Origin: Gemmatimonadaceae bacterium | GTDB lineage: Bacteria > Gemmatimonadota > Gemmatimonadetes > Gemmatimonadales > Gemmatimonadaceae | Reading direction: 5' to 3' | Assembly: GCA_019637445.1 (NCBI GenBank) | Contig: JAHBVS010000003.1 | Location: forward strand, 62,001-126,000 | DNA length: 64,000 bases | Shown: piece after piece, positions 51,386 through 59,990 of the stretch | How the letters are laid out: the number at the start of each line of letters is the position of its first letter | Numbering within the stretch: the first letter of the stretch is position 1 | The notes under the pieces: generated by a model | Told to the model about the DNA's origin: nothing | Database searches by the model: none | The model's input: the letters and a program-made list of their open reading frames with translations, nothing else | Position numbers and translations under genes: made by a program

Positions 51386-53353
51386 GTGGACGCCGCCAAG
51401 TACGCCGAGCTGTTTCGCACCGAGAGCCGTGAGCAGCTCTCGGCGGTGAACCGCGCGCTGCTCCGTCTGGAGCAGGGCGAGACCTCGCGTGAGCCGGTGG
51501 ACGCGATCTTCCGCGGCGTGCACACCATCAAGGGGATGAGCGCGACGATGGGCTACACGGCCGTCGCCGAGTTCGCGCACGAGCTGGAGTCGCTGCTCGA
51601 CAAGGTGCGCACGGGCGCGCAGTCCGTGACCGCCGAGTTGATGGACGCGCTGTTCGCCGCGGTGGACGCGCTGGAGGCGGGGATCGATCGGCCGACCGCC
51701 GAGGCCGCGATGCCAGCCGGGATGCGCGAGTCGTTGGAGCGCCTGCACGATGTCGCCGGCGGCCGCTCGACGGCGGAGTTCCGCGTGCCGCGGGCGAGCG
51801 CGGCCGTGGAGATGCCTGCTGAAGCGGCGGACGAGGCGGCGCTGGGCGAGCCCGACGCCGATGTCACGCTGCTGCGCATCCAGCAGACCGCCGACAGTGC
51901 GCTGCCAGGCGTGCGTGCGTTCATGACGCTGCAGAAGCTGCGGGCGCTGGGCGCGGTGACCGGCGTCGAGCCCGCCGAGGCACGGCTGCAGGCCGCCACC
52001 ACGCCGCAGGCATTCACGGTGCGCCTGCGCAGCACGGCGGGCCGGAGCGAACTGGAGGCCGCCGTACGTTCGGCCGGCGATGTGGCGTCGGTCGTGATCA
52101 CGCTGCCGGCGTCGATGCGAGAGGCGGAGGCGGTCGGCGGCCATCCGATGCGTCGCGCCAGCGATGTCTTCGCTGCGGACGCGCTGGGGCCCGCCGAGCG
52201 CGGCGAGGCGCCGCGCGCGCGGCACGTGCGCATCGAGCTGTCGCGGCTGGACCGGTTGCTGGACTTGATCGGTGAGTTGGTGATTGTCCGCGGCCGGCTC
52301 GAGTCGATCGCCGACGGCCTGCGCGTGCAGGCGCTCGACGACACAATGCGCGAGGCCTCGCGGCTTGTCGGCGACCTGCAGGCGGAAATCATGACCAGCC
52401 GCCTGGTGCCGGTGGGGCAGGTGTTCGACCGCTTTCCGCGCCTCGTGCGCGACATCGCGCGGCAGCTGGGGAAGGACGTGGTGTTCGCGATCGAGGGCAA
52501 GGAGATCGAGATCGACCGTTCGGTGCTCGACGAGATCGGCGAGCCGGTCGTGCACTTGCTGCGCAACGCGATCGACCACGGCCTGGAGTCGCCGGAAGCG
52601 CGCGCCGCCGCGGGCAAGTCGCGCGCGGGCCGCCTCACGCTCGCGGCCCAACGCGAGCGGAACGCCGTGGTCATCACGGTGCAGGACGACGGGCGCGGCA
52701 TCGACCGCGCCAAGGTGCTGGAGCGCGCGCGCGACGCCGGCATCGTGCCGCCAGAGACCACGGAGCTTGACGACGACGCGCTGTTGCGCTGCATCGCGCA
52801 GCCGGGCCTCTCCACCTCGGAGCACGTCAGTGAGGTGTCGGGGCGCGGGGTGGGTGTGGACGCCGTCTTGAGTCGCACGCGGGCGCTGGGTGGCGCGGTG
52901 AGCCTGACGTCGCTGCCCGGGCAGGGCACGACGCTCACGCTACGGCTCCCGGTCACGCTGGCCATCGTGCGGGCCGTGCTGGCCCGCGTCGGCAGCGAAC
53001 GCTACGCGCTGCCGCTCACGCACGTGCGCGAGACGCTGGAGCGCAGGCCGTCGGCGGTGGCTCGTGAGGACGGCCGCGAGGTGCTCCGCCTTCGCGAGGA
53101 GTCGCTGCCCCTGCTGCACCTGCGGGAAATCGTCCGTTTGCCCGATGCGACAGCGCCGCAGGACGAGGAGATCGTGGTGATTGCCCGCGGTGAGCGTCGC
53201 GCGGGGTTGGTGGTGGACGAGTTGACCGGACAGGAGGACATCGTGGTCAAGCGCTTCGACGGCGCACGCGATGGCCTCGCCCTCTTCAGCGGCGCGACGA
53301 TCCTCGCGGATGGCGTGCCCGCCCTCATCGTGGACGTCGGGAGCCTCCTATGA
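51386..53353 (+). CDS. cheA: CheA histidine kinase
   Basis: 655 residues. P1 Hpt domain with the phospho-His46 in GVHTIKGMSATMGY; a middle region (about 165-250) that may be a small P2; dimerisation helices; ATPase domain with N-box LLRNAIDHGLES, G1 VQDDGRGID and G2 GRGVGVDAV; and a C-terminal CheW-like domain ending IVDVGSLL. GTG 51386 gives the normal VDAAKYAELFRTESREQL N-terminus; an upstream TTG is less likely. Stop/start overlap with cheC (ATGA). Confidence 0.96.
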   Translation: MDAAKYAELFRTESREQLSAVNRALLRLEQGETSREPVDAIFRGVHTIKGMSATMGYTAVAEFAHELESLLDKVRTGAQSVTAELMDALFAAVDALEAGIDRPTAEAAMPAGMRESLERLHDVAGGRSTAEFRVPRASAAVEMPAEAADEAALGEPDADVTLLRIQQTADSALPGVRAFMTLQKLRALGAVTGVEPAEARLQAATTPQAFTVRLRSTAGRSELEAAVRSAGDVASVVITLPASMREAEAVGGHPMRRASDVFAADALGPAERGEAPRARHVRIELSRLDRLLDLIGELVIVRGRLESIADGLRVQALDDTMREASRLVGDLQAEIMTSRLVPVGQVFDRFPRLVRDIARQLGKDVVFAIEGKEIEIDRSVLDEIGEPVVHLLRNAIDHGLESPEARAAAGKSRAGRLTLAAQRERNAVVITVQDDGRGIDRAKVLERARDAGIVPPETTELDDDALLRCIAQPGLSTSEHVSEVSGRGVGVDAVLSRTRALGGAVSLTSLPGQGTTLTLRLPVTLAIVRAVLARVGSERYALPLTHVRETLERRPSAVAREDGREVLRLREESLPLLHLREIVRLPDATAPQDEEIVVIARGERRAGLVVDELTGQEDIVVKRFDGARDGLALFSGATILADGVPALIVDVGSLL

Positions 53354-53979
53354 GCACGGACCAGCCAACGGACGATGTGCGCAACTTCTCGCGCGAGGCG
53401 CTGGATGCGCTGCGCGAGGTGGCGAACATCGGCGCCGGCCACGCCGCCACGGCGCTGAGCCAGATCACGGGCCAGCGCATCATGATCTCGGTGCCGCATA
53501 TCACGGTCGCCGCGCTGGAGTCCGTCCCCAACCAGATCGCCGCGGGGGAGGACCCCGTCGCCGCCATCGCGATGCGCATCGACGGCGACCTCACGGGCGT
53601 CACGCTGCTCATCTTCCCGCAAGCCATCTCCCTGCGCATCGCCGGCCTGATGATGGGCAAGGAAGTGCAGGCGCTGGGCACCATCGAGGAGTCGGCGCTG
53701 AAGGAAGCCGGCAACATCCTCAGCGGTGCGTATCTCAATGCGCTGGCCGAGTTCCTGGAGATGCGCATCCTGAATTCCCCGCCGGCCTTGGCGGTGGACA
53801 TGAGCGACGCGGTGCTCAACTCCACCTACCTCGAGGCCTCGCACGGCTCCGAGTACGTCTTCTGCGTGGAGAGCGAGTTCCAGTTGGCCAACGACACGAT
53901 GCCGCTGCGGGGCTACTTCCTCCTGCTGCCGGACCCGCCGAGCCTGCGTCGCATGCTTGAGGTCATTCACGTCACGTGA
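53350..53979 (+). CDS. cheC: CheC-type CheY-P phosphatase
   Basis: 209 residues. Two copies of the CXC signature are seen: LREVANIGAGHAATALS with Glu and Asn (about 23-38) and ESALKEAGNILSGAYLNAL (about 112-130), so both active sites look intact, as in CheC. CheC removes phosphate from CheY-P. No CheZ is present. The start ATG 53350 overlaps cheA, and the stop overlaps the TPR gene (GTGA), so the order cheA-cheC-TPR is tightly coupled. Confidence 0.92.
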   Translation: MSTDQPTDDVRNFSREALDALREVANIGAGHAATALSQITGQRIMISVPHITVAALESVPNQIAAGEDPVAAIAMRIDGDLTGVTLLIFPQAISLRIAGLMMGKEVQALGTIEESALKEAGNILSGAYLNALAEFLEMRILNSPPALAVDMSDAVLNSTYLEASHGSEYVFCVESEFQLANDTMPLRGYFLLLPDPPSLRRMLEVIHVT

Positions 53980-56687
53980 CCGCCCCGCACGCCGCCCACC
54001 CCGTGTCCGAGCGGGACCGCGAGGTCCTGCGCGGTTTTGCGCGTCGCATCGACCCCTCCGATGCCGGCGCGCACAACAACCTTGGCGTGCTCTACTACAC
54101 GAAGGGGCTGTACGAGGAGGCAGTCGACGCCTTCACGAAGGCCCTGGAGCTGGACCCGAAGATGCAGGTCGCCCAGCGCAACCTCGAGGTGGCCTACTTC
54201 AACACCGGCTACTACGACCAGCGCGTGGCGCAGCTGCGCGAGCGGCTGCGCTTCCGCGCCGACGACCGCGAGGCGCGCTGGGAGCTGGGCCGTGCCTTCG
54301 CCCTGCTCGGACAGCCCGAGGATGCCATCCCGGAGTTCCAGGCGCTGCTGGCCATCCGCCCCGGCGATGTCGGCGCCATGATCCAGCTCGGTCTGGCGGA
54401 GAAGTCGTTGGGACGCCTCGGCACGGCGCTCAGCTGGTTCCGGACGGCGCTCTCGCGCGACCCGCAGAGCTCGCTGCTGCACTTCTACGTCGGCGAGGTG
54501 CTCTACAACCAGGGCGCCTTCGACGAGGCGCTCACGGCGCTGCAGCGGGCCATCCAGCTCAACCCGGACCATCCGGACGCGCACTTCCTGCTCTCCTTCG
54601 TACTCGGCGACATGGGCCGGCACGACGAGGCGCAGGCCGCGTCCAAGCGTGCCGTGCAGCTGAATCCGGCCCTCTCACGGGCGCAGGCCAACCTGTCGCT
54701 CGACGAGTACGACCCCAAGCGCTATGAGCAGTTGGTGCCGGGACGCCAGGCGCGGAAGTCGCAGCAGCAGATGCGCATTGCCGAGGGCGAGTCACTGGCG
54801 CACTTCACGCTCGCGCACGCGTTCCGGCAGCAGGGCCTGGCCACCGAGGCGATGCGCGAGTACGAGTTGGCGCTGCAGGGCGGCGAGGATCGCGCGTTGG
54901 TGCTGCAGGCGATGGCCGAACTGCACCTGTTGCAGAAGGCGCCCGAGCGCGCCCTGCCACTCTACGACGAGCTGCTGCGTGGCTCGCCCGATTCGCCGAA
55001 GCTCTGGAACGAGCGGGGCGTGGCCCTGCACCAGCAGGGTGACTACCGCGGGGCCGCCGAGTGCTACGTGCGGGCGCTCGAGTCCGACGCGAACTACGCC
55101 ATCGCGCGCAACAACCTCGCGGTGTCGTACTTCCACGCGGGCGCGCCGGACGACGCCATCGACACCTTCCGCGACGCGTTGAGCTCGTCGCCCACGTTCA
55201 CGAAGGCGCGGCTCAACCTCGCGCTGTTGCTGATCCGGAACAAGCGCTACCAGCTGGCGCTCGAGGCATATCGCCAGGTGTTGGAGCACGAGCCCGAGGC
55301 ACCGGTGGCCTGGAACGGCATCGGCCTCGTGCTCGCCGAGCTGCGGCGCTTCGAGGAGGCGCGCACGGCCTACGCACGCGCCATCCAGGCGGACCCCGAG
55401 TTCGCCGAGGCACACTACAACCTGAGCTTCACGCTCTCAAATCTCGGTGACTACGCAGGCGCGCTGCGCGAGACAAAGCGCGCGCTGGAGATCGACCCGT
55501 ACTACGTGCCGCAGTCGTTCCGCCTGGCGATCGACCTCGAGTATGAGGAGGCCAACCTGTTCGTCGTGCCCGACTTGGGCGGCGAACAGCGCGTCAGCCA
55601 GGGCGTGGACACCTTCGCATTTGATCGCGGGCTGCTGGACTCGATCTTCCAGCAGTTGGAGAGTCCTAGCGTCACGATCGTCGAGCCGGCGACGGGCAGC
55701 GATCCCTACGCGCTGGCCGAGGACTATCTCACGAAGGGCCTCGTGGATCGCGCGATGGCGGAAATCCGTCGCGTGGCTGGCCGGGGGGGAGACCCGGTGC
55801 GCGGCGAGGTGCTGCTGGGTGAGTGCTTCGGCCGGCAGGGCGCCTGGGGCGAGGCCCTCGAACGCTTCGAGGAGGCGCGGCGGCAGCAGGAGCGCAACCC
55901 GGAAGCTCTGCGCGGCGAGACGCAGGCGCTGTTGATGCTCGGCCGCGGTAGCGATGCCGCGGTGCCGGCGGCGTTGCTGCACGAGGTCTTGCCCGACGAC
56001 GTCGATGCCTTGTTGTTGGTCTCGACGGCGCGTTTCGAGAGTGGGGATCCGGAAGGCGCACTGGAGGTCCTCGACGAGGCACGGCGTGCGGATCCGGGCC
56101 GGGCGGAAGTCCCGCGGGGCATTGGCAACGTCACGCGCGCGCTGGGGAACCTGGATGCAGCGATCGCGGCGTATCGACACGCACTCACGCTCGACGCCGA
56201 TTTTGCGGCCGTGCGGTTCGACCTGGCGCAGCTGCTGGCGCAGCGCGGCGACTACGATGAGGCGGAGCGCGAGTTGATGCTGGCGCTCGACGTGGTGCCG
56301 ACCTATGCCGATGCGATCCTGGCGCTGGTGGGGCTGCACAAGGTGCGCGGGCGCATCCAGGACGCGTTGGCGCTGCTGATTGAGTTCCTCGAGCGCGACC
56401 CGTACAGCTTTGATGGCCTGGTCGCGCTGGGCGAGCTGTTGCTCGAACTCGACCGCTTTGACGACGCTGGTTTCGCCTTCCAGCGCGTGCTGCGCTACGA
56501 CCCCGAACACGTTGGGGCGGTGTTCCACCAGGGCCAGCTGCTGGTACGGCAGGGCCGCTACCGCGAGGCGGTGGCCTGCTATCGCCGCGTGGCGGAACTT
56601 GACCCGAACGGCGAGTTCTCGCGGCGCGCGTTCCGTGAGGCGCGGGCCGTGCAGCAGCGCCTCGATGGCGTGGACGAGGAGGGCTGA
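53976..56687 (+). CDS. Large TPR protein of the che operon
   Basis: 903 residues, almost entirely tetratricopeptide repeats, no signal peptide. Typical units are AHNNLGVLYYTKGLYEEAVDAF, ARNNLAVSYFHAGAPDDAIDTF and AVRFDLAQLLAQRGDYDEAERE; roughly twenty units can be counted by eye. A break of about 50 residues occurs at 505-575 (EANLFVVPDLGGEQRVSQG). Such scaffolds organise multi-protein complexes. It is placed between cheC and a DUF4388 gene with a 4-base overlap at the start and one base at the end. Confidence 0.9.
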   Translation: MTAPHAAHPVSERDREVLRGFARRIDPSDAGAHNNLGVLYYTKGLYEEAVDAFTKALELDPKMQVAQRNLEVAYFNTGYYDQRVAQLRERLRFRADDREARWELGRAFALLGQPEDAIPEFQALLAIRPGDVGAMIQLGLAEKSLGRLGTALSWFRTALSRDPQSSLLHFYVGEVLYNQGAFDEALTALQRAIQLNPDHPDAHFLLSFVLGDMGRHDEAQAASKRAVQLNPALSRAQANLSLDEYDPKRYEQLVPGRQARKSQQQMRIAEGESLAHFTLAHAFRQQGLATEAMREYELALQGGEDRALVLQAMAELHLLQKAPERALPLYDELLRGSPDSPKLWNERGVALHQQGDYRGAAECYVRALESDANYAIARNNLAVSYFHAGAPDDAIDTFRDALSSSPTFTKARLNLALLLIRNKRYQLALEAYRQVLEHEPEAPVAWNGIGLVLAELRRFEEARTAYARAIQADPEFAEAHYNLSFTLSNLGDYAGALRETKRALEIDPYYVPQSFRLAIDLEYEEANLFVVPDLGGEQRVSQGVDTFAFDRGLLDSIFQQLESPSVTIVEPATGSDPYALAEDYLTKGLVDRAMAEIRRVAGRGGDPVRGEVLLGECFGRQGAWGEALERFEEARRQQERNPEALRGETQALLMLGRGSDAAVPAALLHEVLPDDVDALLLVSTARFESGDPEGALEVLDEARRADPGRAEVPRGIGNVTRALGNLDAAIAAYRHALTLDADFAAVRFDLAQLLAQRGDYDEAERELMLALDVVPTYADAILALVGLHKVRGRIQDALALLIEFLERDPYSFDGLVALGELLLELDRFDDAGFAFQRVLRYDPEHVGAVFHQGQLLVRQGRYREAVACYRRVAELDPNGEFSRRAFREARAVQQRLDGVDEEG

Positions 56688-57664
56688 TGGCGATCGAAGG
56701 CCCACTTCGCGAGCTCGGCATCCACGATGTCTTCCAGCTGCTGGACCTCAGCCGGAAGACGGGCACGCTCACCGTGCAGTCCGCGCTGCGCGACAACGAG
56801 GGCGTGGTGCACTTCGAGAACGGCAAGGTGATCTCGGCGTCCATCCGCTCGAACCCGCACCGCATCGGCGACCTGCTCGTGCGTTCGGGGCGACTCACCG
56901 ACGACGACCTGGCGCGCGTGCGCGAGGCGCAGGCGGCGGGCGACCGCCGACGCTTCGGTGAGATCCTCGTCGGCATGGGGATGGTGACGGCGCGCGAGAT
57001 GGAGCGGCAGATGCGCCTGCAGATCGAGGCCGTGGTCTTCGAGCTGATGGCCTGGTCCGAAGGCAGTTTCCGTTTCGACGAGGGTTTGAGCGAAGCGGTG
57101 CTGCGTGAGGCGTCGGTGCCGATCGGCACGGAGACGCTGCTGATGGAAGGCGCGCGACGCATCGACGAGTGGTCGCGGATCGCCGACCGCGTGCCCAATC
57201 TCGGCGTGATCCCCGATCTCGCGCCGGGGGACATGGACCACCCGGCGCTGCTCGACCTCCTGCCGCACGAGTGGCGGGTACTCGCCAGCATCGACGGCGA
57301 CACCGACCTGCGGAGCATCGCGGCCACGGTCTCGATGAGTGAGTTCGACGTGGCGCGCATCGTGTACGGGCTGGTGAGCACCGGCGTGGTGCTGCTGCGG
57401 CAGCCGAAGCGCGAAAGCCAGGCGCTGCCGCTGCCCCAGGAACGGCGTGAACCTTCGGTCACACCGCGCGGCGTGATGCCCTCGGCGCTGCTGCGCGGGG
57501 CGGAGGCGTTCCGTCGAGGCGCGTTGGCGGATGGCATTGCGTTCTGGAGCGCCTTCGTCGAGGCCGCACCGACGTATCCGGGCGTGCCGGCGCTGCGCGA
57601 AGGCATCGTGGCGGCGACCAAGCTGTTGGAGACGCTGGACCGCGAGGTGCCTCGTGAGCGCTGA
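56687..57664 (+). CDS. DUF4388 (PATAN-like) protein
   Basis: 325 residues. DUF4388 (about 1-120): AIEGPLRELGIHDVFQLLDLSRKTGTLTV, VHFENGKVISASI, then the helical RIGDLLVRSGRLTDDDL and FGEILVGMGMVTAREMERQMR, and a GSFRFDEG strand. A winged-helix-like region (about 190-245, DGDTDLRSIAATVSMSEFDVARIVYGL) and a helical C-terminus follow. DUF4388/PATAN proteins occur with chemosensory and type IV pilus or gliding controls. Partner and role here are unknown. Overlaps the TPR gene by one base and the next gene by 11. Confidence 0.88.
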   Translation: MAIEGPLRELGIHDVFQLLDLSRKTGTLTVQSALRDNEGVVHFENGKVISASIRSNPHRIGDLLVRSGRLTDDDLARVREAQAAGDRRRFGEILVGMGMVTAREMERQMRLQIEAVVFELMAWSEGSFRFDEGLSEAVLREASVPIGTETLLMEGARRIDEWSRIADRVPNLGVIPDLAPGDMDHPALLDLLPHEWRVLASIDGDTDLRSIAATVSMSEFDVARIVYGLVSTGVVLLRQPKRESQALPLPQERREPSVTPRGVMPSALLRGAEAFRRGALADGIAFWSAFVEAAPTYPGVPALREGIVAATKLLETLDREVPRER

Positions 57665-58550
57665 GCATATTCGACGGATGAGCGAGGAACTGGCACAGGA
57701 TCCCTCCAGCCTGGTGTTCCTTCCGCTGGCGGAGGCGTTGTTGGCGCGCGGGGAACTAGCGAATGCCGCGCGCGTGGCGCGCCGCGGGGCCGACCGGCAC
57801 CCGCAGCGCCCCGATGCGCACGACGTGTTGGCGCGCGTCGCACTGCAGCAGGGCGATCCGGCCGCGGCGGAGCGGGCCTGGCGGTCGGCGCTGCGGTTGG
57901 CGCCGCAGTTCGGGCCGGCGCACCGCGGGCTCGGATTCCTCTGCTACGAGCAGGAGCGCTGGTACGAAGCGGAGGAACACCTGGCCGCCGCTCGCGTCGC
58001 CACGCCGGGCGACCCCGCCATCGAGCGCGCCTGGGAGGCACTCCAGGTGGCGTGGACGGAAGCCACCTCGGCGCCGGATCCCGGGCCGCCGCCGGCGCGC
58101 GCCTCACAACCGTCGGCGCCGGTGCCGGTCCCACCGCCGGAGCCGGAGCCCCGCGACCCCTACGCTCCCTCCCCACGACGCTCGCTCGAGGCGGCCGCCC
58201 AACTCTTCGTGGACAGCCTTGACGGCACCCCCCAGGTCGCACTGCTGCTCGATGCCGACGGGCTCGTGAACGCCGGCCACTATGTGACCCGCAGTGGGGA
58301 GGACCTCGGATCGGTCATCGGCGCGCACCTCTCCGGGGTGAGCGACGAAGCCACGCGCGCGATGCGGCATTTCGGATTGGGGCGGTGGACCCGCATTCTG
58401 CTCGAAAGCGAGGCAGCCACCGTGGTCATGGCGCCGACCGGCGACGGCGTCACGCTGGTGGCTGCGCCGCGCGACCTCCCGCTCGGCTTCGTGCGGCGTA
58501 CGCTCGAACAGTGTGCCACGGTTGCGCGCCGTTGGCTGGAGGGCGCGTGA
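57654..58550 (+). CDS. TPR plus roadblock/LC7 domain protein
   Basis: 298 residues from GTG 57654; ATG 57678 is an alternative. Two to three TPR units (about 10-130: FLPLAEALLARGELANAARVA and AHRGLGFLCYEQERWYEAEEHL), a Pro-rich linker (140-180), then a roadblock domain (about 195-298): VALLLDADGLVNAGHYV, LGLGR-like RHFGLGRWTRILLESEAATVVMAP and LVAAPRDLPLGFVRRTLEQ. Roadblock proteins such as MglB regulate small GTPases; the MglA-type GTPase lies three genes on. Confidence 0.85.
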   Translation: MSAEHIRRMSEELAQDPSSLVFLPLAEALLARGELANAARVARRGADRHPQRPDAHDVLARVALQQGDPAAAERAWRSALRLAPQFGPAHRGLGFLCYEQERWYEAEEHLAAARVATPGDPAIERAWEALQVAWTEATSAPDPGPPPARASQPSAPVPVPPPEPEPRDPYAPSPRRSLEAAAQLFVDSLDGTPQVALLLDADGLVNAGHYVTRSGEDLGSVIGAHLSGVSDEATRAMRHFGLGRWTRILLESEAATVVMAPTGDGVTLVAAPRDLPLGFVRRTLEQCATVARRWLEGA

Positions 58551-58888
58551 GCGGCTACGCGCCGATGATTGCCACCCTCACGCGCCACCGCGGCGTGACG
58601 GCCTGCCTGCTCGTCATGGAGGGCGATGGCATCCTCGTGGATGGCACCGCGCAGATCGGCGTCGACACGTCGGCCTTCGCCGCGCTCACGGCGTCGCTGT
58701 ATCGCAAGGCGGCCAAGGCGGTGGAGGCGGCAGGCTTTGGGTCCGTCGGCTTCTGCGAGCTCGAGGCCGAGCAGGGTCGCGTGCTCGCTGCGGGGCACAA
58801 CGGCTTGGTCTTGGTGGTCGTCGCGCAGAGCCGAGTGAACGTCGGACTGCTGCGCGTGGACCTGCTGAAGGCGGCGGGCACGCTGTGA
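58547..58888 (+). CDS. Roadblock/LC7 domain protein (MglB-like) 1
   Basis: 113 residues, a single roadblock fold: ACLLVMEGDGILVDG, FAALTASLYRKAAKAVEAAG and LVLVVVAQSRVNVGLLRVDLLKAAG. GTG 58547 overlaps the previous stop and the protein's stop overlaps the next start (GTGA both). It could be a GTPase-activating or scaffold partner of the MglA-type protein, by analogy with MglB. No extra domains. Confidence 0.85.
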   Translation: MSGYAPMIATLTRHRGVTACLLVMEGDGILVDGTAQIGVDTSAFAALTASLYRKAAKAVEAAGFGSVGFCELEAEQGRVLAAGHNGLVLVVVAQSRVNVGLLRVDLLKAAGTL

Positions 58889-59358
58889 TTCGGCATTCGA
58901 TTTCCACAGGCTGGGGCGATGCCCCGCTCAAGCGCTTCGTCGACGACGCGCGTCTGCAGCTGGCCGTGCTGATGCACACCAGCGGCCAGGTGCTCGCGCA
59001 GGTGGGTTTCCAGAAACGCCTCGACGTGCAGACGGCCTGTGCGCTCTCCGCCGCCATCAACGCCTCCGCCGTTCACCTCGGCGGAATGGTCGACGGATCG
59101 CCGTTCCGCGGGCTGCACTACGCCGGTGTCGAGCGTCAGATTTACCTCGGGCAGGTACCGGCCCGGGGCAGCACGCTGCTGGTGCTCGCCGTGTTCGACA
59201 GCGAGAGCTCGCTGGGCATCGTGCAACTGTACCTCAAGGAGTTCCTGGCCAGCGTCGCGGCAACCGCGCCCGCGCAGGAAGATGCCAAGCCGGCGCTGGC
59301 CGAGGACTTCGAGCGGGACTTGAATCGCAACCTTGCCCAGTTGTTCGGGAAGGCCTGA
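58885..59358 (+). CDS. Roadblock/LC7 domain protein (MglB-like) 2
   Basis: 157 residues, roadblock fold (about 12-125: LKRFVDDARLQLAVLMHTSGQVLAQ, ALSAAINASAVHLGGMVDG, QIYLGQVPARGSTLLVLAVFD, SLGIVQLYLKEFL) followed by a helical, acidic C-terminal tail (DAKPALAEDFERDLNRNLAQLF), which resembles the tail of MglB. The third consecutive roadblock protein. Separated by 32 bases from the GTPase gene. Confidence 0.88.
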   Translation: MIRHSISTGWGDAPLKRFVDDARLQLAVLMHTSGQVLAQVGFQKRLDVQTACALSAAINASAVHLGGMVDGSPFRGLHYAGVERQIYLGQVPARGSTLLVLAVFDSESSLGIVQLYLKEFLASVAATAPAQEDAKPALAEDFERDLNRNLAQLFGKA

Positions 59359-59390
59359 CCCATGACCGTCTGCGACCGCGGGGACCTGCT

Positions 59391-59990
59391 GTGAGTTTGG
59401 TCAACTACGCCACGCGTGAGATCACGTGCAAGATCGTCTACTACGGGCCGGGCCGGTCCGGGAAGACGACGAACCTGCACTACATCCACGGGCAGGTGCC
59501 GAACGACCGCAAGGGCCAGATGGTGTCGCTGGCGACGCAGACGGACCGCACGCTGTTCTTCGACTTCCTGCCGATCGACCTCGGGACCATTTCCGGATTT
59601 ACGACGCGTTTCCAGCTCTACACGGTGCCCGGTCAGGTCTACTACCAGACCACGCGCAAGCTGGTGCTGCAAGGCGCCGACGGCGTGGTGTTCGTGGCCG
59701 ACTCGCAGGCGCGGCAGCTGGCCGAGAACATCGAGAGCTTCCAGGACCTGCACGCGAACCTCGCGGAGCAGGGCGTGGACCTGCGCACGATGCCGATGGT
59801 GATCCAGTACAACAAGCGCGACCTGCCCGAGGAGTTGATCATGGGCATCCCCGAGTTGGAGGATGCGATCAACTTCCGCGGCGTGCCGTCGTTCGGGGCC
59901 GATGCGTTGCACGGCCCGGGCGTGTTCGAGACGTTGCGCGGCATCTCCGAGCAGGTCCTGCGGAAGCTCAGCGGGCGCGAGGAGGGCTGA
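59391..59990 (+). CDS. MglA-type small Ras-like GTPase
   Basis: 199 residues. P-loop GPGRSGKTTN (19-28), switch II VPGQVYYQTTRKLVL with PGQ (80-82) replacing the usual DxxG, as in MglA, and NKRD (141-144) for guanine binding. The length and N-terminus (NYATREITCKIVYYGPG) match MglA, which sets polarity of pili and gliding machinery in Myxococcus and of type IV pili in Thermus and Bdellovibrio. Start GTG 59391. Its stop shares a base with the DnaA-like gene (TGATG). Its GTP cycle is probably controlled by the roadblock proteins upstream. Confidence 0.92.
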   Translation: MSLVNYATREITCKIVYYGPGRSGKTTNLHYIHGQVPNDRKGQMVSLATQTDRTLFFDFLPIDLGTISGFTTRFQLYTVPGQVYYQTTRKLVLQGADGVVFVADSQARQLAENIESFQDLHANLAEQGVDLRTMPMVIQYNKRDLPEELIMGIPELEDAINFRGVPSFGADALHGPGVFETLRGISEQVLRKLSGREEG

